The notes beneath the pieces are model-generated. The model saw nothing but the letters and a program-made list of their open reading frames with translations. It was not told where the DNA came from and made no database searches. The position numbers were made by a program, and so were the translations under genes. A stretch of DNA of 64,000 nt from Bog-473 sp963781955 (lineage in GTDB: Bacteria; Actinomycetota; Acidimicrobiia; Acidimicrobiales; RAAP-2). The DNA lies in assembly GCA_963781955.1 (NCBI GenBank), contig CAWAHU010000001.1, positions 434,001 through 498,000 of the forward strand, written 5' to 3'. Every line of letters begins with the position of its first letter. Within the stretch, counting starts at the first letter, position 1. Shown here piece by piece: positions 35,939 to 44,228 of this stretch.

Positions 35939-36334
35939 GTGGCAGTAGCCGCAAAGAGAAGGGCCCCGGCCAAGAAGGCCGCGAAGAAACGGGCTCCCGC
36001 GAAGAAGGCAGTCAAGCGGGCTCCGGCCAAGCGGACGGTCAAGCGGGCTCCGGCCCGTAAGGCCACCAAGAAGCGGGCTCCGGCCAAGCGGACGGTCAAG
36101 CGGGCTCCGGCCCGTAAGGCCACCAAGAAGCGGGCTCCGGCCAAGCGGACGGTCAAGCGGGCTCCGGCACGCAAGGCCACCAAGAAGCGGGCTCCGGCCA
36201 GGAAGGCAGCGAAGCGCACCGTCAAGCGGGCGCCGGCCAAGAGGGCTCCGGCCCGCAAGGCCGCCAAGAAGCGGGCTCCGGCCCGGAAGGCGGTTCGCCG
36301 TGCTCCTGCCCGCAAGGCGGCGCGTCGGCGCTGA
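35939..36334 (+). CDS. Histone H1-like Lys/Ala/Pro-rich DNA-binding protein
   Basis: 131-residue protein made almost only of Lys, Arg, Ala and Pro, with repeats of KRAPAKRTVKRAPARKATK. This composition is that of H1-like bacterial chromatin proteins (chlamydial Hc1/Hc2, the C-terminal tail of actinobacterial HupB) and implies non-specific nucleic-acid binding. There is no globular domain. The GTG at 35939 has a strong GGGAGGTG 5 nt upstream. Three 57-bp DNA repeats lie within it, so length may vary between strains. A perfect palindromic terminator follows. Confidence 0.83.
   Translation: MAVAAKRRAPAKKAAKKRAPAKKAVKRAPAKRTVKRAPARKATKKRAPAKRTVKRAPARKATKKRAPAKRTVKRAPARKATKKRAPARKAAKRTVKRAPAKRAPARKAAKKRAPARKAVRRAPARKAARRR
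36014..36184 (+). repeat. Three 57-bp tandem repeats inside the H1-like gene
   Basis: Units at 36014-36070, 36071-36127 and 36128-36184 each encode 19 residues (KRAPAKRTVKRAPARKATK). Units 1 and 2 are identical and unit 3 differs by two bases near its end (GCACGC for GCCCGT). A degenerate partial unit follows. Near-identity at DNA level points to recent duplication by slippage or unequal recombination. Confidence 0.92.
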
Positions 36335-36357
36335 GCCTCGATCGGTCAGTGATGTGA

Positions 36358-36385
36358 GAACCGGGGGCCCGCGGGCCCCCGGTTC
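36358..36385. terminator. Perfect 13-bp-arm palindrome, bidirectional terminator
   Basis: GAACCGGGGGCCC (36358-36370), loop GC, GGGCCCCCGGTTC (36373-36385). It lies between the convergent H1-like gene (stop 36334) and cofC (stop 36401). No T-run follows on either strand, as is usual for high-G+C actinobacterial hairpin terminators. Confidence 0.8.
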
Positions 36386-36400
36386 CGCGTCCGCGGCCAC

Positions 36401-37030
36401 TCAGCCGTGCCGGAGCTCCTCCACGTCCGCAGGCCAGTCGACGTCGTAGGCCAAGTCCGGGTCTCGCACCACCCGCACGGCCAACCCGAGCCGCGTCGCC
36501 TCCGCTCGATGGGCCCGGAACGATCCCGGTCCATAGGCGAACCGGAACGAGCTCGTCGCCGGCAGCCGCAGGACGTTGGTGCCGTCGTCACGCCGGTCCG
36601 GTACCAGGGTGACGCCGTCGAATGGGGGCAGCGATCCCAACCCGTGCGCCCGAGGCAGGTCGCCGTGCGCCACGGTGACCCACTGCGTGCCTGTGTCCGC
36701 CAGGCGGTCGACAGCAGCACGCACGGCTCCGTTGAGGCCCTGGCCCGGCTCCCACATGACCGTGGCGCCGTTGTCTGCGGCCCAGCGGGACACCCCCTCG
36801 TCATCGCAGACCACCGCCACCGGGAGTGGCGCGCAGGCCGCCAGCACGTGCTCGGCCATGCTGCGCACCAGGCCGACCCGTTCGATATCGGCCATGCTGG
36901 CCTCGAGGCGCCGCTTGGCCTGGTGGAACGCCTTCACGGGGACCAGCACCACGTCAGGGCCGAGGGAGGCGGCCGCCAACGGATGGACCCGCTGGGACTC
37001 ACTCGTCATCGGCACGGTCGCCTTCGACAC
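36401..37030 (-). CDS. cofC: 2-phospho-L-lactate guanylyltransferase-like enzyme (CofC/FbiD)
   Basis: 209-residue nucleotidyltransferase that links a phospho-carboxylate (phospholactate or phosphoenolpyruvate) to GMP in coenzyme F420 synthesis. It has the N-terminal VLVPVKAFHQAKRRL, VVCDDEGVSRWA, LNGAVRAAVDRL, VTVAHGDLPRAHGL and LPATSSFRFAYGPGSF typical of CofC/FbiD. The GTG at 37030 is 7 nt after TACACT (minus strand 37043-37038), supporting a leaderless start. It diverges from gpsA. Other F420 genes are not in the window. Confidence 0.88.
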   Translation of the reverse strand: MSKATVPMTSESQRVHPLAAASLGPDVVLVPVKAFHQAKRRLEASMADIERVGLVRSMAEHVLAACAPLPVAVVCDDEGVSRWAADNGATVMWEPGQGLNGAVRAAVDRLADTGTQWVTVAHGDLPRAHGLGSLPPFDGVTLVPDRRDDGTNVLRLPATSSFRFAYGPGSFRAHRAEATRLGLAVRVVRDPDLAYDVDWPADVEELRHG

Positions 37031-37107
37031 CGGGCACAGTGTACGGGCGCCGGCAGCCGCGGCCGCAGCTGCAGCTGCAGCGGCGAAGCCGCCATAGTCT
37101 GAGTGGC

Positions 37108-38130
37108 GTGGACGACCGGGTGGCAGTGATCGGCGCCGGGTCGTGGGGCACGGCAGTGGCCACCCTCGTGGCCGCGTCGCACCCCACGTCGCTATGGGCG
37201 CGCTCGTCCCAGCTCGCCGAGGCCATGCAGCAGGGGCGTGAGAATCCCACGTATCTCCCCGGCGTGCACCTGCCCGATGCGCTGGTCGTCACCTCTTCGC
37301 TCGACGAAGCGCTCGAAGGGGTCCGGATCGCTTTCATGGCCGTGCCTTCCCATGGCTTTCGCACGGTCCTGTCCGCCGCCGCGCCCGCCGCCGGGTCCCT
37401 CGAGGCGGTGGTGAGCCTGGCCAAGGGGATCGAGGCGGGGACCAATCTGCGGATGTCGCAGGTGGTGGCCGAGGTGCTGCCCGGCCTCCCCGCCGGCGTG
37501 CTCACCGGCCCGAATCTGGCCATGGAGGTGGCACAGGGCCATCCGGCGGCTTGTGTCGTGGCGCTGCCCCACGAGGAGCTGGCGCGCCGCGTGCAGTCGC
37601 TCGTCCACTCGCGCACCTTCCGGGCTTACCGCGGCACCGACGTCGTGGGATGTGAGGTGGCGGGGGCCACCAAGAACGTGATGGCCATCGCGGCAGGGAT
37701 GAGCGACGGGTTGGGACTGGGTGATAACACGCGGGCGGTGCTCATCACACGGGGCCTGGCGGAGCTGGGCCGGTTGGGCGTGGCCGTCGGGGGCAAGGTC
37801 CTGACGTTCGGCGGGCTGGCCGGCGTCGGCGACCTGGTGGCGACCTGTGCCAGCCCGAAGAGCCGCAACCGGACGGTGGGCTTCGCGCTGGGAGAGGGCC
37901 GATCGCTCGCTGAGATCGTGGGCGGGATGCACATGGTGGCCGAGGGGGTCAAGAGCGCCGGGCCGCTAGTGGAGCTTGCGCGCACCCACGGAGTGGAAAT
38001 GCCGATCGCCGAGCAGGTGCAGGCCATCGTCGAGGGCCGGTGCTCACCCGCCGACGCGCTCGGCAACCTGATGCGGCGCCCCTCACGACCGGAGTGGGAC
38101 GAGGCGCTCTTGCGGGGCCTCCCGACATGA
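37108..38130 (+). CDS. gpsA: Glycerol-3-phosphate dehydrogenase [NAD(P)+]
   Basis: Makes sn-glycerol-3-phosphate from dihydroxyacetone phosphate for phospholipid synthesis. The 340-residue product has the dinucleotide motif VIGAGSWGTAVATL at 7-20, SLAKGIE, GPNLAMEVAQGHPAA, the catalytic lysine region GATKNVMAIAAGMSDGLGLG, and FGGLAGVGDLVATC with SPKSRNRTVG. The GTG at 37108 is 7 nt after TAGTCT (37095-37100). The stop overlaps the cyclase start (ATGA), so the two genes are coupled. Confidence 0.95.
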   Translation: MDDRVAVIGAGSWGTAVATLVAASHPTSLWARSSQLAEAMQQGRENPTYLPGVHLPDALVVTSSLDEALEGVRIAFMAVPSHGFRTVLSAAAPAAGSLEAVVSLAKGIEAGTNLRMSQVVAEVLPGLPAGVLTGPNLAMEVAQGHPAACVVALPHEELARRVQSLVHSRTFRAYRGTDVVGCEVAGATKNVMAIAAGMSDGLGLGDNTRAVLITRGLAELGRLGVAVGGKVLTFGGLAGVGDLVATCASPKSRNRTVGFALGEGRSLAEIVGGMHMVAEGVKSAGPLVELARTHGVEMPIAEQVQAIVEGRCSPADALGNLMRRPSRPEWDEALLRGLPT

Positions 38131-39467
38131 GCGTGTTCTTCCACGCTGACCAGGATGTGATCGATCCCGGCGACACGTCCCGACGTGATGCCGCGCTGAC
38201 CCGCGTACGGGAGATCCTCCTGATGCACGGGGCCACGGACGAGGAGATCGACCGAGCCGTGGCCGACGGGGTCATCGACCTGTTCGTGGCCGACCGCATG
38301 CTGCTTCCGGCGAGGCGCCGCTACACCCGCGCCGAGGTATCGGAGCTGACCGGCGTGTCGCACGACACCCTGGAGCGCTTCTGGCGCTCCCTCGGGTTTC
38401 CGGCGGTGGACGACGAGGAGCGGGCCTTCACCGACCTCGACCTCGAAGCTGTACGCGTGTTCCTCGGCCTGCAGGCCCTCGGCGCGGCCGACACTGAGAC
38501 GGCGATGCAGATGGCGCGGGTCATCGGCTCGTCGATGGCCCGGATCGCCGAGGCCGAGATGGTGCCCCGGGACATGGAGTCCGAGGTGGACCCGCTGCTG
38601 TCGGCTGAGGCCTTCATCAGCGTCGCCGACGAGACGATCCCGGCCATGGCCAAGCTGCTGGAGTTCGTCTGGCGCCGTCAGGTGGCCGCGGCGATACAGC
38701 GGAGCATGGCGCTGCGCAGCCACGGGCTCGGTCCTGGCGAGAGCCCGGTGCTCGCTGTCGGCTTCGCCGACATGGTCGGCTTCACGCTGCTCAGCCAGCA
38801 CCTGAGCGACGACGAGCTGGCGGCCGTGGTCACGCGGTTTGAGGAGATCTCTCACGACATCGTCACGGCGTCCCGCGGCCGCGTGGTCAAGATGATCGGG
38901 GACGAGGTCATGTTCGTGGTCGACGACGTGGCGGATGCGGCCCGCATCGGACTGGGCCTGGCCGATGCCTACGCCGATGACGACCTGTTGTCCGACGTGC
39001 GGGTGGGCCTGGCCGTGGGTCCGGTGTTGCTGCGCGACGGCGACTACTTCGGACCCACCGTCAACTTCGCCCACCGGATCACCAACATAGGGAATCCGGG
39101 CACTGTCCTCATGTCCGATGAGTTCCACAGCGCGCTGGTCGAGCGTGCGCCGGGCGAGTTCACCGCCCAGGCTCTGCGGCCCCGGCAGCTCAAGGACCTG
39201 GGCCGGGTCCAGCTGTGGTGGTGTGGCAGGCCCGGTGGGGAGGCCGACGGCACGGGCGCGGCGGCCGACCGGCGGCGCAACGTGCGCTGGGAGCGGATGG
39301 CCGACGTGCTGCGCGAGCTCGAGGAGCTGCGTGACGCCGGGGAGCGCGTGCTCACCGGGAACCGGGGCGGGCCGCGGGCGCAGGGACCGGTTGACCAACC
39401 CGCCGGTGGGTCAACCGAAGGGTCAGTCGGCGCGCAGCCGGACGGTGGCGATCCCGAAGGGCCGTAG
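38127..39467 (+). CDS. Class III adenylate/guanylate cyclase with N-terminal regulatory domain
   Basis: 446-residue nucleotide cyclase, probably making cAMP. The C-terminal catalytic domain has the metal aspartates in VGFADMVGFT (about 215) and MIGDEVMFV (about 259), with the transition-state Asn and Arg in TVNFAHRI (about 313-317). The N-terminal part (1-195) is helical and contains RRYTRAEVSELTGVSHDTL, HTH-like, resembling the regulatory half of mycobacterial Rv1264-type cyclases, which respond to pH. No TM segment. The Gly/Pro-rich tail overlaps the convergent mannosidase gene by 45 bp. Confidence 0.85.
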   Translation: MSVFFHADQDVIDPGDTSRRDAALTRVREILLMHGATDEEIDRAVADGVIDLFVADRMLLPARRRYTRAEVSELTGVSHDTLERFWRSLGFPAVDDEERAFTDLDLEAVRVFLGLQALGAADTETAMQMARVIGSSMARIAEAEMVPRDMESEVDPLLSAEAFISVADETIPAMAKLLEFVWRRQVAAAIQRSMALRSHGLGPGESPVLAVGFADMVGFTLLSQHLSDDELAAVVTRFEEISHDIVTASRGRVVKMIGDEVMFVVDDVADAARIGLGLADAYADDDLLSDVRVGLAVGPVLLRDGDYFGPTVNFAHRITNIGNPGTVLMSDEFHSALVERAPGEFTAQALRPRQLKDLGRVQLWWCGRPGGEADGTGAAADRRRNVRWERMADVLRELEELRDAGERVLTGNRGGPRAQGPVDQPAGGSTEGSVGAQPDGGDPEGP

Positions 39468-42080
39468 CTCGAAGGAGGTCTCGAACGGCTCGAGCGGATG
39501 GCCACGCAAGTCGACCAGCCAGCCGGCGCGCCCGGGGAACGAGACGGTTCTCCGGGCCGCCGTGGGGTTGAAGACACGTGCTTCGAGCACGCCGGCCTCC
39601 CGATGCAGCGCGCTGACCTCGGCACCGTGCACCGTGAGCTCGCTCCCGCACGCCGGCCGTGTGCCGCCACCGAGGCTCGAGACGGTCTCGAGCGGGAGCA
39701 ACACGTCGTCGGCCAGGCGGTAGGGGTCCTCGCAGTCGAGGACCAGGGCGTAGGTGAAGCTGACCTTCGACCCCCGCATCTGCAGCCCCTCAACCGGCGT
39801 GAGGGGTCCGGCCGGGAACGGGCGGTACGCCATGCCCAGGCGCGACAGCATGCCGGTCGACCGCAGCACCGTCAGGGCCAGAGCGTGCGCGCCGTCTTCC
39901 TCGATGTCGATCAGCTCGTACTCGCAGACACCCTCGTGGGCCACGGTCAGGCGGCCGGCCGTGACGAAGCGGTGGGCGGGTGCCGTGGGGAGCCCGTATT
40001 CGTCGGCCCTTCCCTCGGCCGTCAGTCCCCGCGTGACCACGGTGAAGGCGCTCTCCGCCTGAGACTCGCCCGCCGGCTCGGGGAGCGGCAAGTGGACCCG
40101 CAGGCGATGGTCACCGCTCGGGTTCACGAACGTCGTGGTCAGTCGCACAACGGGCTCGTCGGCCCGGAGCTCCACGTCGGTTTCGACGTCGAGCTGGTGG
40201 GTCCCGACCCGCGCCTGCGATGCGCCGTCGACGTGGTCCGGCCAGGTGTAGGTGGCGGTGATGTGCACGCGGGCCCGGACCGGCCCGCGCTCGTCGACGC
40301 GCAGCACGACGGTACTCGGCGCGTCCACGAACGAGTCCTGGCCCGGTGGGGAATAGTTGTAGGAGTCACCCTGGTCGCCGCCGTCCACCAGGCGCCCGTA
40401 CCCGGCGAGGCCGCCGAGCGAGAAGGTGCCGTCGACCGGGTCGATCCCGACCCGGACCAGGCCGTTGGCCACCACCACCGATCCACCGTCTTCGGAGAGC
40501 TCCACCGGATGGGCCAGCTCGGCGGCCTCGAAGGCGCGCCAGCCGTACCCAGGGACAGCGACCGTGCGGGCGGCGATGCGGCGGGTCGAGGGCTGGTCCA
40601 TGGCCACGCGCACGACGGCGTCGGGCCGCGCCCCGAGGCGGGTGTAGAGGTCCTGTTTCGCCTCTGCGATGGGCACGTCCTGCCTCTCCTCGGTGCCGAT
40701 GTGGAGCGTGATGTCGATTCCCTCGTCGGTGTCCTCGATCACCACCTCGTGCACCCAGGCGTCGTCGCTGATCTTGGGCCCCTGAAGCATGCCGAGGACC
40801 GTGCGCACGGTGCTGGCGTCGAGCACCATGGCGCCTGGCAACCCATGGCGCTCGGAGAGCACCTGGACCCGCGCGGGAGCCGGACCGTCCGCCGGGACCA
40901 CCAGCTCGACCACGCCGCTGCGCTCGCGTGGCGAGACGTTCAGTACGGTCGGGCCCGGCTCAGACAGTGACAGCGCGAACGCCTTGATGGCACGAGCGGC
41001 CAGTCCGGCCCCGATGTCGCGCGCCTCGGCGTAGCGGTGGAGGACGGCGTCGACGACCTCGTCCACCGAGCAGGCGCAGATGGAGTCGTGTGCCGAGTTG
41101 CGCACGACCTCGCGCCAGGCCAGGGCGAGCTGACGGTCCGGATAGTCCCGGGCAGGTAGGAACAGCGCGCTGAGGGGCTCGGCACGCCGCTCGAGCTCTC
41201 GCTCGGCCTGCGCACCACGGCGCTTCACGTCGACCCGGTTCGAGGTGACCCCCATGAGCATGTTGGCCCGGTAACCGGAGCGCAGCTCGCCTCGGACCTG
41301 CTTCAACCCGTCGGTCGTCCTTCCGGCCAGGTAGCGGGGGAGGGAGGTGACCTCGAAGACGAACTCGTCCTGGAGGTCGTTGGCCTCTGCCACCACGCGT
41401 CCCAGCCACGGTTGTGGCACGAGGTGATCCGAGCCGTTCATGCAGAGAAGGTCGCCGAGGAGGAACTCCTCGACCTCGGCCACGTTGTCCCTCGTGCGGC
41501 GTACCAGCGCCTTGGCGTCGTCGGGCAGCGCGGACCCGTTCCCGTAGCCGACCGGCAGGTACTCGGCCCGGACGGCCGAGCCGTCGGGGGACTCCCAGAC
41601 GAAGGCATTCTTCGTCACCGAGGAGGGCACACCCCGCCAGACCACCGCGTGCTCCAGGCCGGCGAGGCGCAGGATCTGGGGCATCTGCGCGATGTGCCCG
41701 AACATGTCAGGGAGGTACCCCACCTCCATGGCACCCCCGAAGGCCGCCCCGCGGGCGAATCCCATCTGCAGGTCGCGCACGATCGTCTCACCAGAGGCGA
41801 GGAACTCGTCGAGCAGGACGTACCACGGCCCCATGGTGAGCCTGCCGGCGGCGACCAGCGCACGCAGGCGCTCCTCGGCCTCCGGGCGCACCTCGAGGTA
41901 GTCGTCGACCGCCGCCATCTGCCCGTCGAGCATGAAGTGGGCGTAGCTGGCGTCGCCCTCGAGCAGCGGGATCAGCACGTCGACCAGGTCGATCAGGTTG
42001 AGGCGGAACTCCTGGAAGCTCTTGTACCATTCGCGGTCCCAGTGGGTGTGAGGAACGATGGCAATCCGGCGGGCACTCAT
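39423..42080 (-). CDS. GH38 alpha-mannosidase
   Basis: 885-residue retaining alpha-mannosidase. The N-terminal catalytic domain has the zinc motif VPHTHWDREWY (His11, His13, Asp15), the nucleophile Asp125 in GYLPDMFGHIAQMPQIL, and NSAHDSICACSVDEVVDAV with a further zinc His. The beta-sandwich C-terminal half ends in LRPFGIATVRL. No signal peptide is seen, so it is cytoplasmic and may trim mannose oligosaccharides or recycled glycans. TAGTCT (minus strand 42094-42089) lies 8 nt before the ATG at 42080, so the transcript is probably leaderless. It diverges from the ligase gene by 18 bp. Confidence 0.92.
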   Translation of the reverse strand: MSARRIAIVPHTHWDREWYKSFQEFRLNLIDLVDVLIPLLEGDASYAHFMLDGQMAAVDDYLEVRPEAEERLRALVAAGRLTMGPWYVLLDEFLASGETIVRDLQMGFARGAAFGGAMEVGYLPDMFGHIAQMPQILRLAGLEHAVVWRGVPSSVTKNAFVWESPDGSAVRAEYLPVGYGNGSALPDDAKALVRRTRDNVAEVEEFLLGDLLCMNGSDHLVPQPWLGRVVAEANDLQDEFVFEVTSLPRYLAGRTTDGLKQVRGELRSGYRANMLMGVTSNRVDVKRRGAQAERELERRAEPLSALFLPARDYPDRQLALAWREVVRNSAHDSICACSVDEVVDAVLHRYAEARDIGAGLAARAIKAFALSLSEPGPTVLNVSPRERSGVVELVVPADGPAPARVQVLSERHGLPGAMVLDASTVRTVLGMLQGPKISDDAWVHEVVIEDTDEGIDITLHIGTEERQDVPIAEAKQDLYTRLGARPDAVVRVAMDQPSTRRIAARTVAVPGYGWRAFEAAELAHPVELSEDGGSVVVANGLVRVGIDPVDGTFSLGGLAGYGRLVDGGDQGDSYNYSPPGQDSFVDAPSTVVLRVDERGPVRARVHITATYTWPDHVDGASQARVGTHQLDVETDVELRADEPVVRLTTTFVNPSGDHRLRVHLPLPEPAGESQAESAFTVVTRGLTAEGRADEYGLPTAPAHRFVTAGRLTVAHEGVCEYELIDIEEDGAHALALTVLRSTGMLSRLGMAYRPFPAGPLTPVEGLQMRGSKVSFTYALVLDCEDPYRLADDVLLPLETVSSLGGGTRPACGSELTVHGAEVSALHREAGVLEARVFNPTAARRTVSFPGRAGWLVDLRGHPLEPFETSFELRPFGIATVRLRAD

Positions 42081-42098
42081 GAGGGGTCAGACTATGAC

Positions 42099-43601
42099 GT
42101 GCCGCCGAACACCGTGAGGGCGCCCGTACCCCCGGGTCACTGGCCACGCCTCCCGGCGGAGCTACCCGGTCGGACGCTGCCCGACGTGTGGGAGCAACGG
42201 TGGTGCGACGATCCCGGCCACCCCGTCCTCGTCGACGGACGGGACACCCGCCGGACGCTCGACGGTGCCGGCCTCGCAGCGCGCACGGCGCGCCTGGCCT
42301 CGGTCCTGGCTCGCCAGGGTGTCGTGCCCGGGGACCGCGTCCTGTGGTGCGCCCGGGCGAGCCTCGAGTCCGTCGTGGCGATCCTCGGTGTGCTGCGGGC
42401 GGGCGCCGTCCTGGTGCCCGTCAGCCCTTCGGCACAGGCGCCCGAGTTGGCGCACGTCGCCCGTGACGCGGCACCGGTCCTGGCTCTGACTGAGCACACC
42501 CGCGACCCGACGCCGGGATCCGGGGAGGCCGGCTACGGCGAGGGCGTGCCCGTGATGCGCATCGACGACCTGACCGCACCTGCGATCGGTTCGGCCGACG
42601 GCCTTCCGGCTGTCCCGGTGCTCCACCCTGATGACGACGCGCTGGTCGTCTATACCTCGGGTACCACCGGAGCCCCCAAGGGGGCGGTCCACACCCACGC
42701 GTCGCTCCTGGCCGGTGTTGCCGCGCTGCTCGGCGCGTGGGAGTGGGAGGCCGCGGATCGCCTGCTCCTCTGCCTGCCGCTCTTCCACGTCCACGGGCTC
42801 TGCGCCGGGCTCTTCGGGACGCTGGCCGCCGGCGGATCCGCGCTGGTATTCGACCGCTTCGACGAGGTCGCGGTGCTCGACGCCGCACCGTCGTGCACCA
42901 TGTTCTTCGGCGTGCCGACGATGTACCACCGGCTCGTCGCCACGGGCCGGGTCCGCGAGCTGGCCGGCCTCCGCCTTTGCGCGTCGGGCTCGGCGCCGCT
43001 CGCCGCGGACCTGTGGCGCCGGATGGCCAACGAGGGCGTGGCGGTGCTGGAGCGGTACGGCATGACCGAGACCCTGCTGACGCTGTCGAACCCCATCGAG
43101 GGTGAGCGCCGCCCGGGCTCCGTCGGCATCCCCCTGCCCGGGGTCGAAGCCGTCGTCGACGAGCCCGATGCGCAGGGCGTGGGGGAGCTCATGGTGCGGG
43201 GCCCCTCGGTGTGCCGCGGCTACTGGGGCGGGGCGTCGCTCGTGCCCGGCAGCTGGTTCGCCACCGGCGATCTGGTCTCGGTGGCCGACGACGGCTACGT
43301 CACCGTGCGCGGCCGGCGCACCGAGCTGATCATCACCGGGGGCCACAACGTCTACCCGGCCGAGGTCGAGGCGGTGTTGGCCCGCCACCCCGGTGTAGCG
43401 GAGGTGGCGGTGGTCGGCCTGCCCTCCGAGGAGTGGGGGGAGACAGTGGTGGCTTTCGTGGTGGGGGACACCGACGTCGAGTCGGTGCAGGCCCATGCCG
43501 CGGCCGAGCTGGCACCGTTCAAACGCCCCCGCGAGGTCCGCTTCGTCGAGGCACTGCCGCGCAACGCCATGGGCAAGGTGGTCCGGTCCCGACTGCGTTG
43601 A
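42099..43601 (+). CDS. MatB/FadD36-like acyl-CoA ligase
   Basis: 500-residue adenylate-forming enzyme. Motifs are VVYTSGTTGAPKGAVHTHAS, LPLFHVHGLCAGLFG, FFGVPTMYHRL, RLCASGSAPLAADLW, LERYGMTETLLTLSNP, GERRPGSVGIPLPGVE, WFATGDLVS, and the C-terminal lysine in NAMGKVVRSRLR. LFHVHGL with SNPIEGERRPG is the pattern of malonyl/methylmalonyl-CoA synthetases (MatB) and mycobacterial FadD36. Start is uncertain between GTG 42099 and GTG 42114; a GACTAT -10 at 42090-42095 would fit 42114 with a short leader. Confidence 0.86.
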   Translation: MPPNTVRAPVPPGHWPRLPAELPGRTLPDVWEQRWCDDPGHPVLVDGRDTRRTLDGAGLAARTARLASVLARQGVVPGDRVLWCARASLESVVAILGVLRAGAVLVPVSPSAQAPELAHVARDAAPVLALTEHTRDPTPGSGEAGYGEGVPVMRIDDLTAPAIGSADGLPAVPVLHPDDDALVVYTSGTTGAPKGAVHTHASLLAGVAALLGAWEWEAADRLLLCLPLFHVHGLCAGLFGTLAAGGSALVFDRFDEVAVLDAAPSCTMFFGVPTMYHRLVATGRVRELAGLRLCASGSAPLAADLWRRMANEGVAVLERYGMTETLLTLSNPIEGERRPGSVGIPLPGVEAVVDEPDAQGVGELMVRGPSVCRGYWGGASLVPGSWFATGDLVSVADDGYVTVRGRRTELIITGGHNVYPAEVEAVLARHPGVAEVAVVGLPSEEWGETVVAFVVGDTDVESVQAHAAAELAPFKRPREVRFVEALPRNAMGKVVRSRLR

Positions 43602-43623
43602 GCGCCTGCGGTAGCGTGAGCGC

Positions 43624-43923
43624 ATGGCCACGTTCCTGATGCTCTCCACGGTTGGGCCGGACGGGGCGGCCACGTTGACCGAGAACCCCGACCGGCTGAA
43701 GGCCGTGAATGCGGAGGTCGAAGCCATGGGGGTGCGGGTCGTGGCTCAGTGGGCCCTCCTCGGCCAGTACGATTTCTGCACCGTCTTGGACGCTCCGGAC
43801 GAGACGACGATGGCCCGGGTGGCACTCGTGCTGGGCTCCCGGGGGACACTCAAGACACTCACGTTGTCGGCGATCCCCATCGACGACTACATCGAGGGCG
43901 TCTTGAAGGCGGAGAAGCGCTGA
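43624..43923 (+). CDS. GYD-domain protein
   Basis: 99-residue alpha/beta protein of the GYD family, named from a motif that here reads GQYDFCTVLDAPDE. MATFLMLSTVGPDGAATL at the start and TLTLSAIPIDDYIEGV at the end fit the ferredoxin-like fold. Function of the family is unknown. The ATG at 43624 is 6 nt after TAGCGT (43612-43617), so it has its own leaderless promoter 10 bp beyond the ligase stop. Confidence 0.85.
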   Translation: MATFLMLSTVGPDGAATLTENPDRLKAVNAEVEAMGVRVVAQWALLGQYDFCTVLDAPDETTMARVALVLGSRGTLKTLTLSAIPIDDYIEGVLKAEKR

Positions 43924-43939
43924 CGCCGGTGAGGGCGTC

Positions 43940-44188
43940 TCAGTGCCACCAGAACCCCTTCCGACTGCGTTCACGGCGGACGTCGTCGCGCGAGAACAGC
44001 TCGTTGAGCGTGCTGCCGTCGGAGAGGCGGCGGATGCGGTACCCGTTCTCGGTGACCTCGGCGACCTCGAACCCTCGCACCCAGGTCCCCTGGTAGCGGT
44101 TGCGCACGTCGACCTTGGTCCCCGGTCCCAACGGGGTCCGCACGTGCGCGTCCGGTGCGTCCCCCCCGTCGTCGATCACGGCCCCCAT
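43940..44188 (-). CDS. Conserved small protein of unknown function
   Basis: 82 residues. After an acidic start, TKVDVRNRYQGTWVRGFEVAEVTENGY reads like a small beta-barrel (Tudor/SH3-like) pattern, followed by RIRRLSDGSTLNELFSRDDVRRERSRKGFWWH. The KGFWWH end and the DVRRER block look conserved. No membrane segment. It converges on the GYD gene and its start overlaps the region upstream of rnhB. Function unknown to me. Confidence 0.72.
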   Translation of the reverse strand: MGAVIDDGGDAPDAHVRTPLGPGTKVDVRNRYQGTWVRGFEVAEVTENGYRIRRLSDGSTLNELFSRDDVRRERSRKGFWWH

Positions 44189-44228
44189 GGTACGAGGCAC
44201 GGCACGCGGCGCGTCCGGAGGTGAGCCG

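Noticed and set aside
35571..35948. 125-residue open frame in the AT-richer spacer
   Set aside because: Unusual amino-acid mix, no start signal and no recognisable motif; the spacer is better explained as non-coding.
32581..36400. Complete integrative conjugative element
   Set aside because: No integrase, att repeats, replication or secretion genes are visible; only the relaxase and coupling ATPase are supported.
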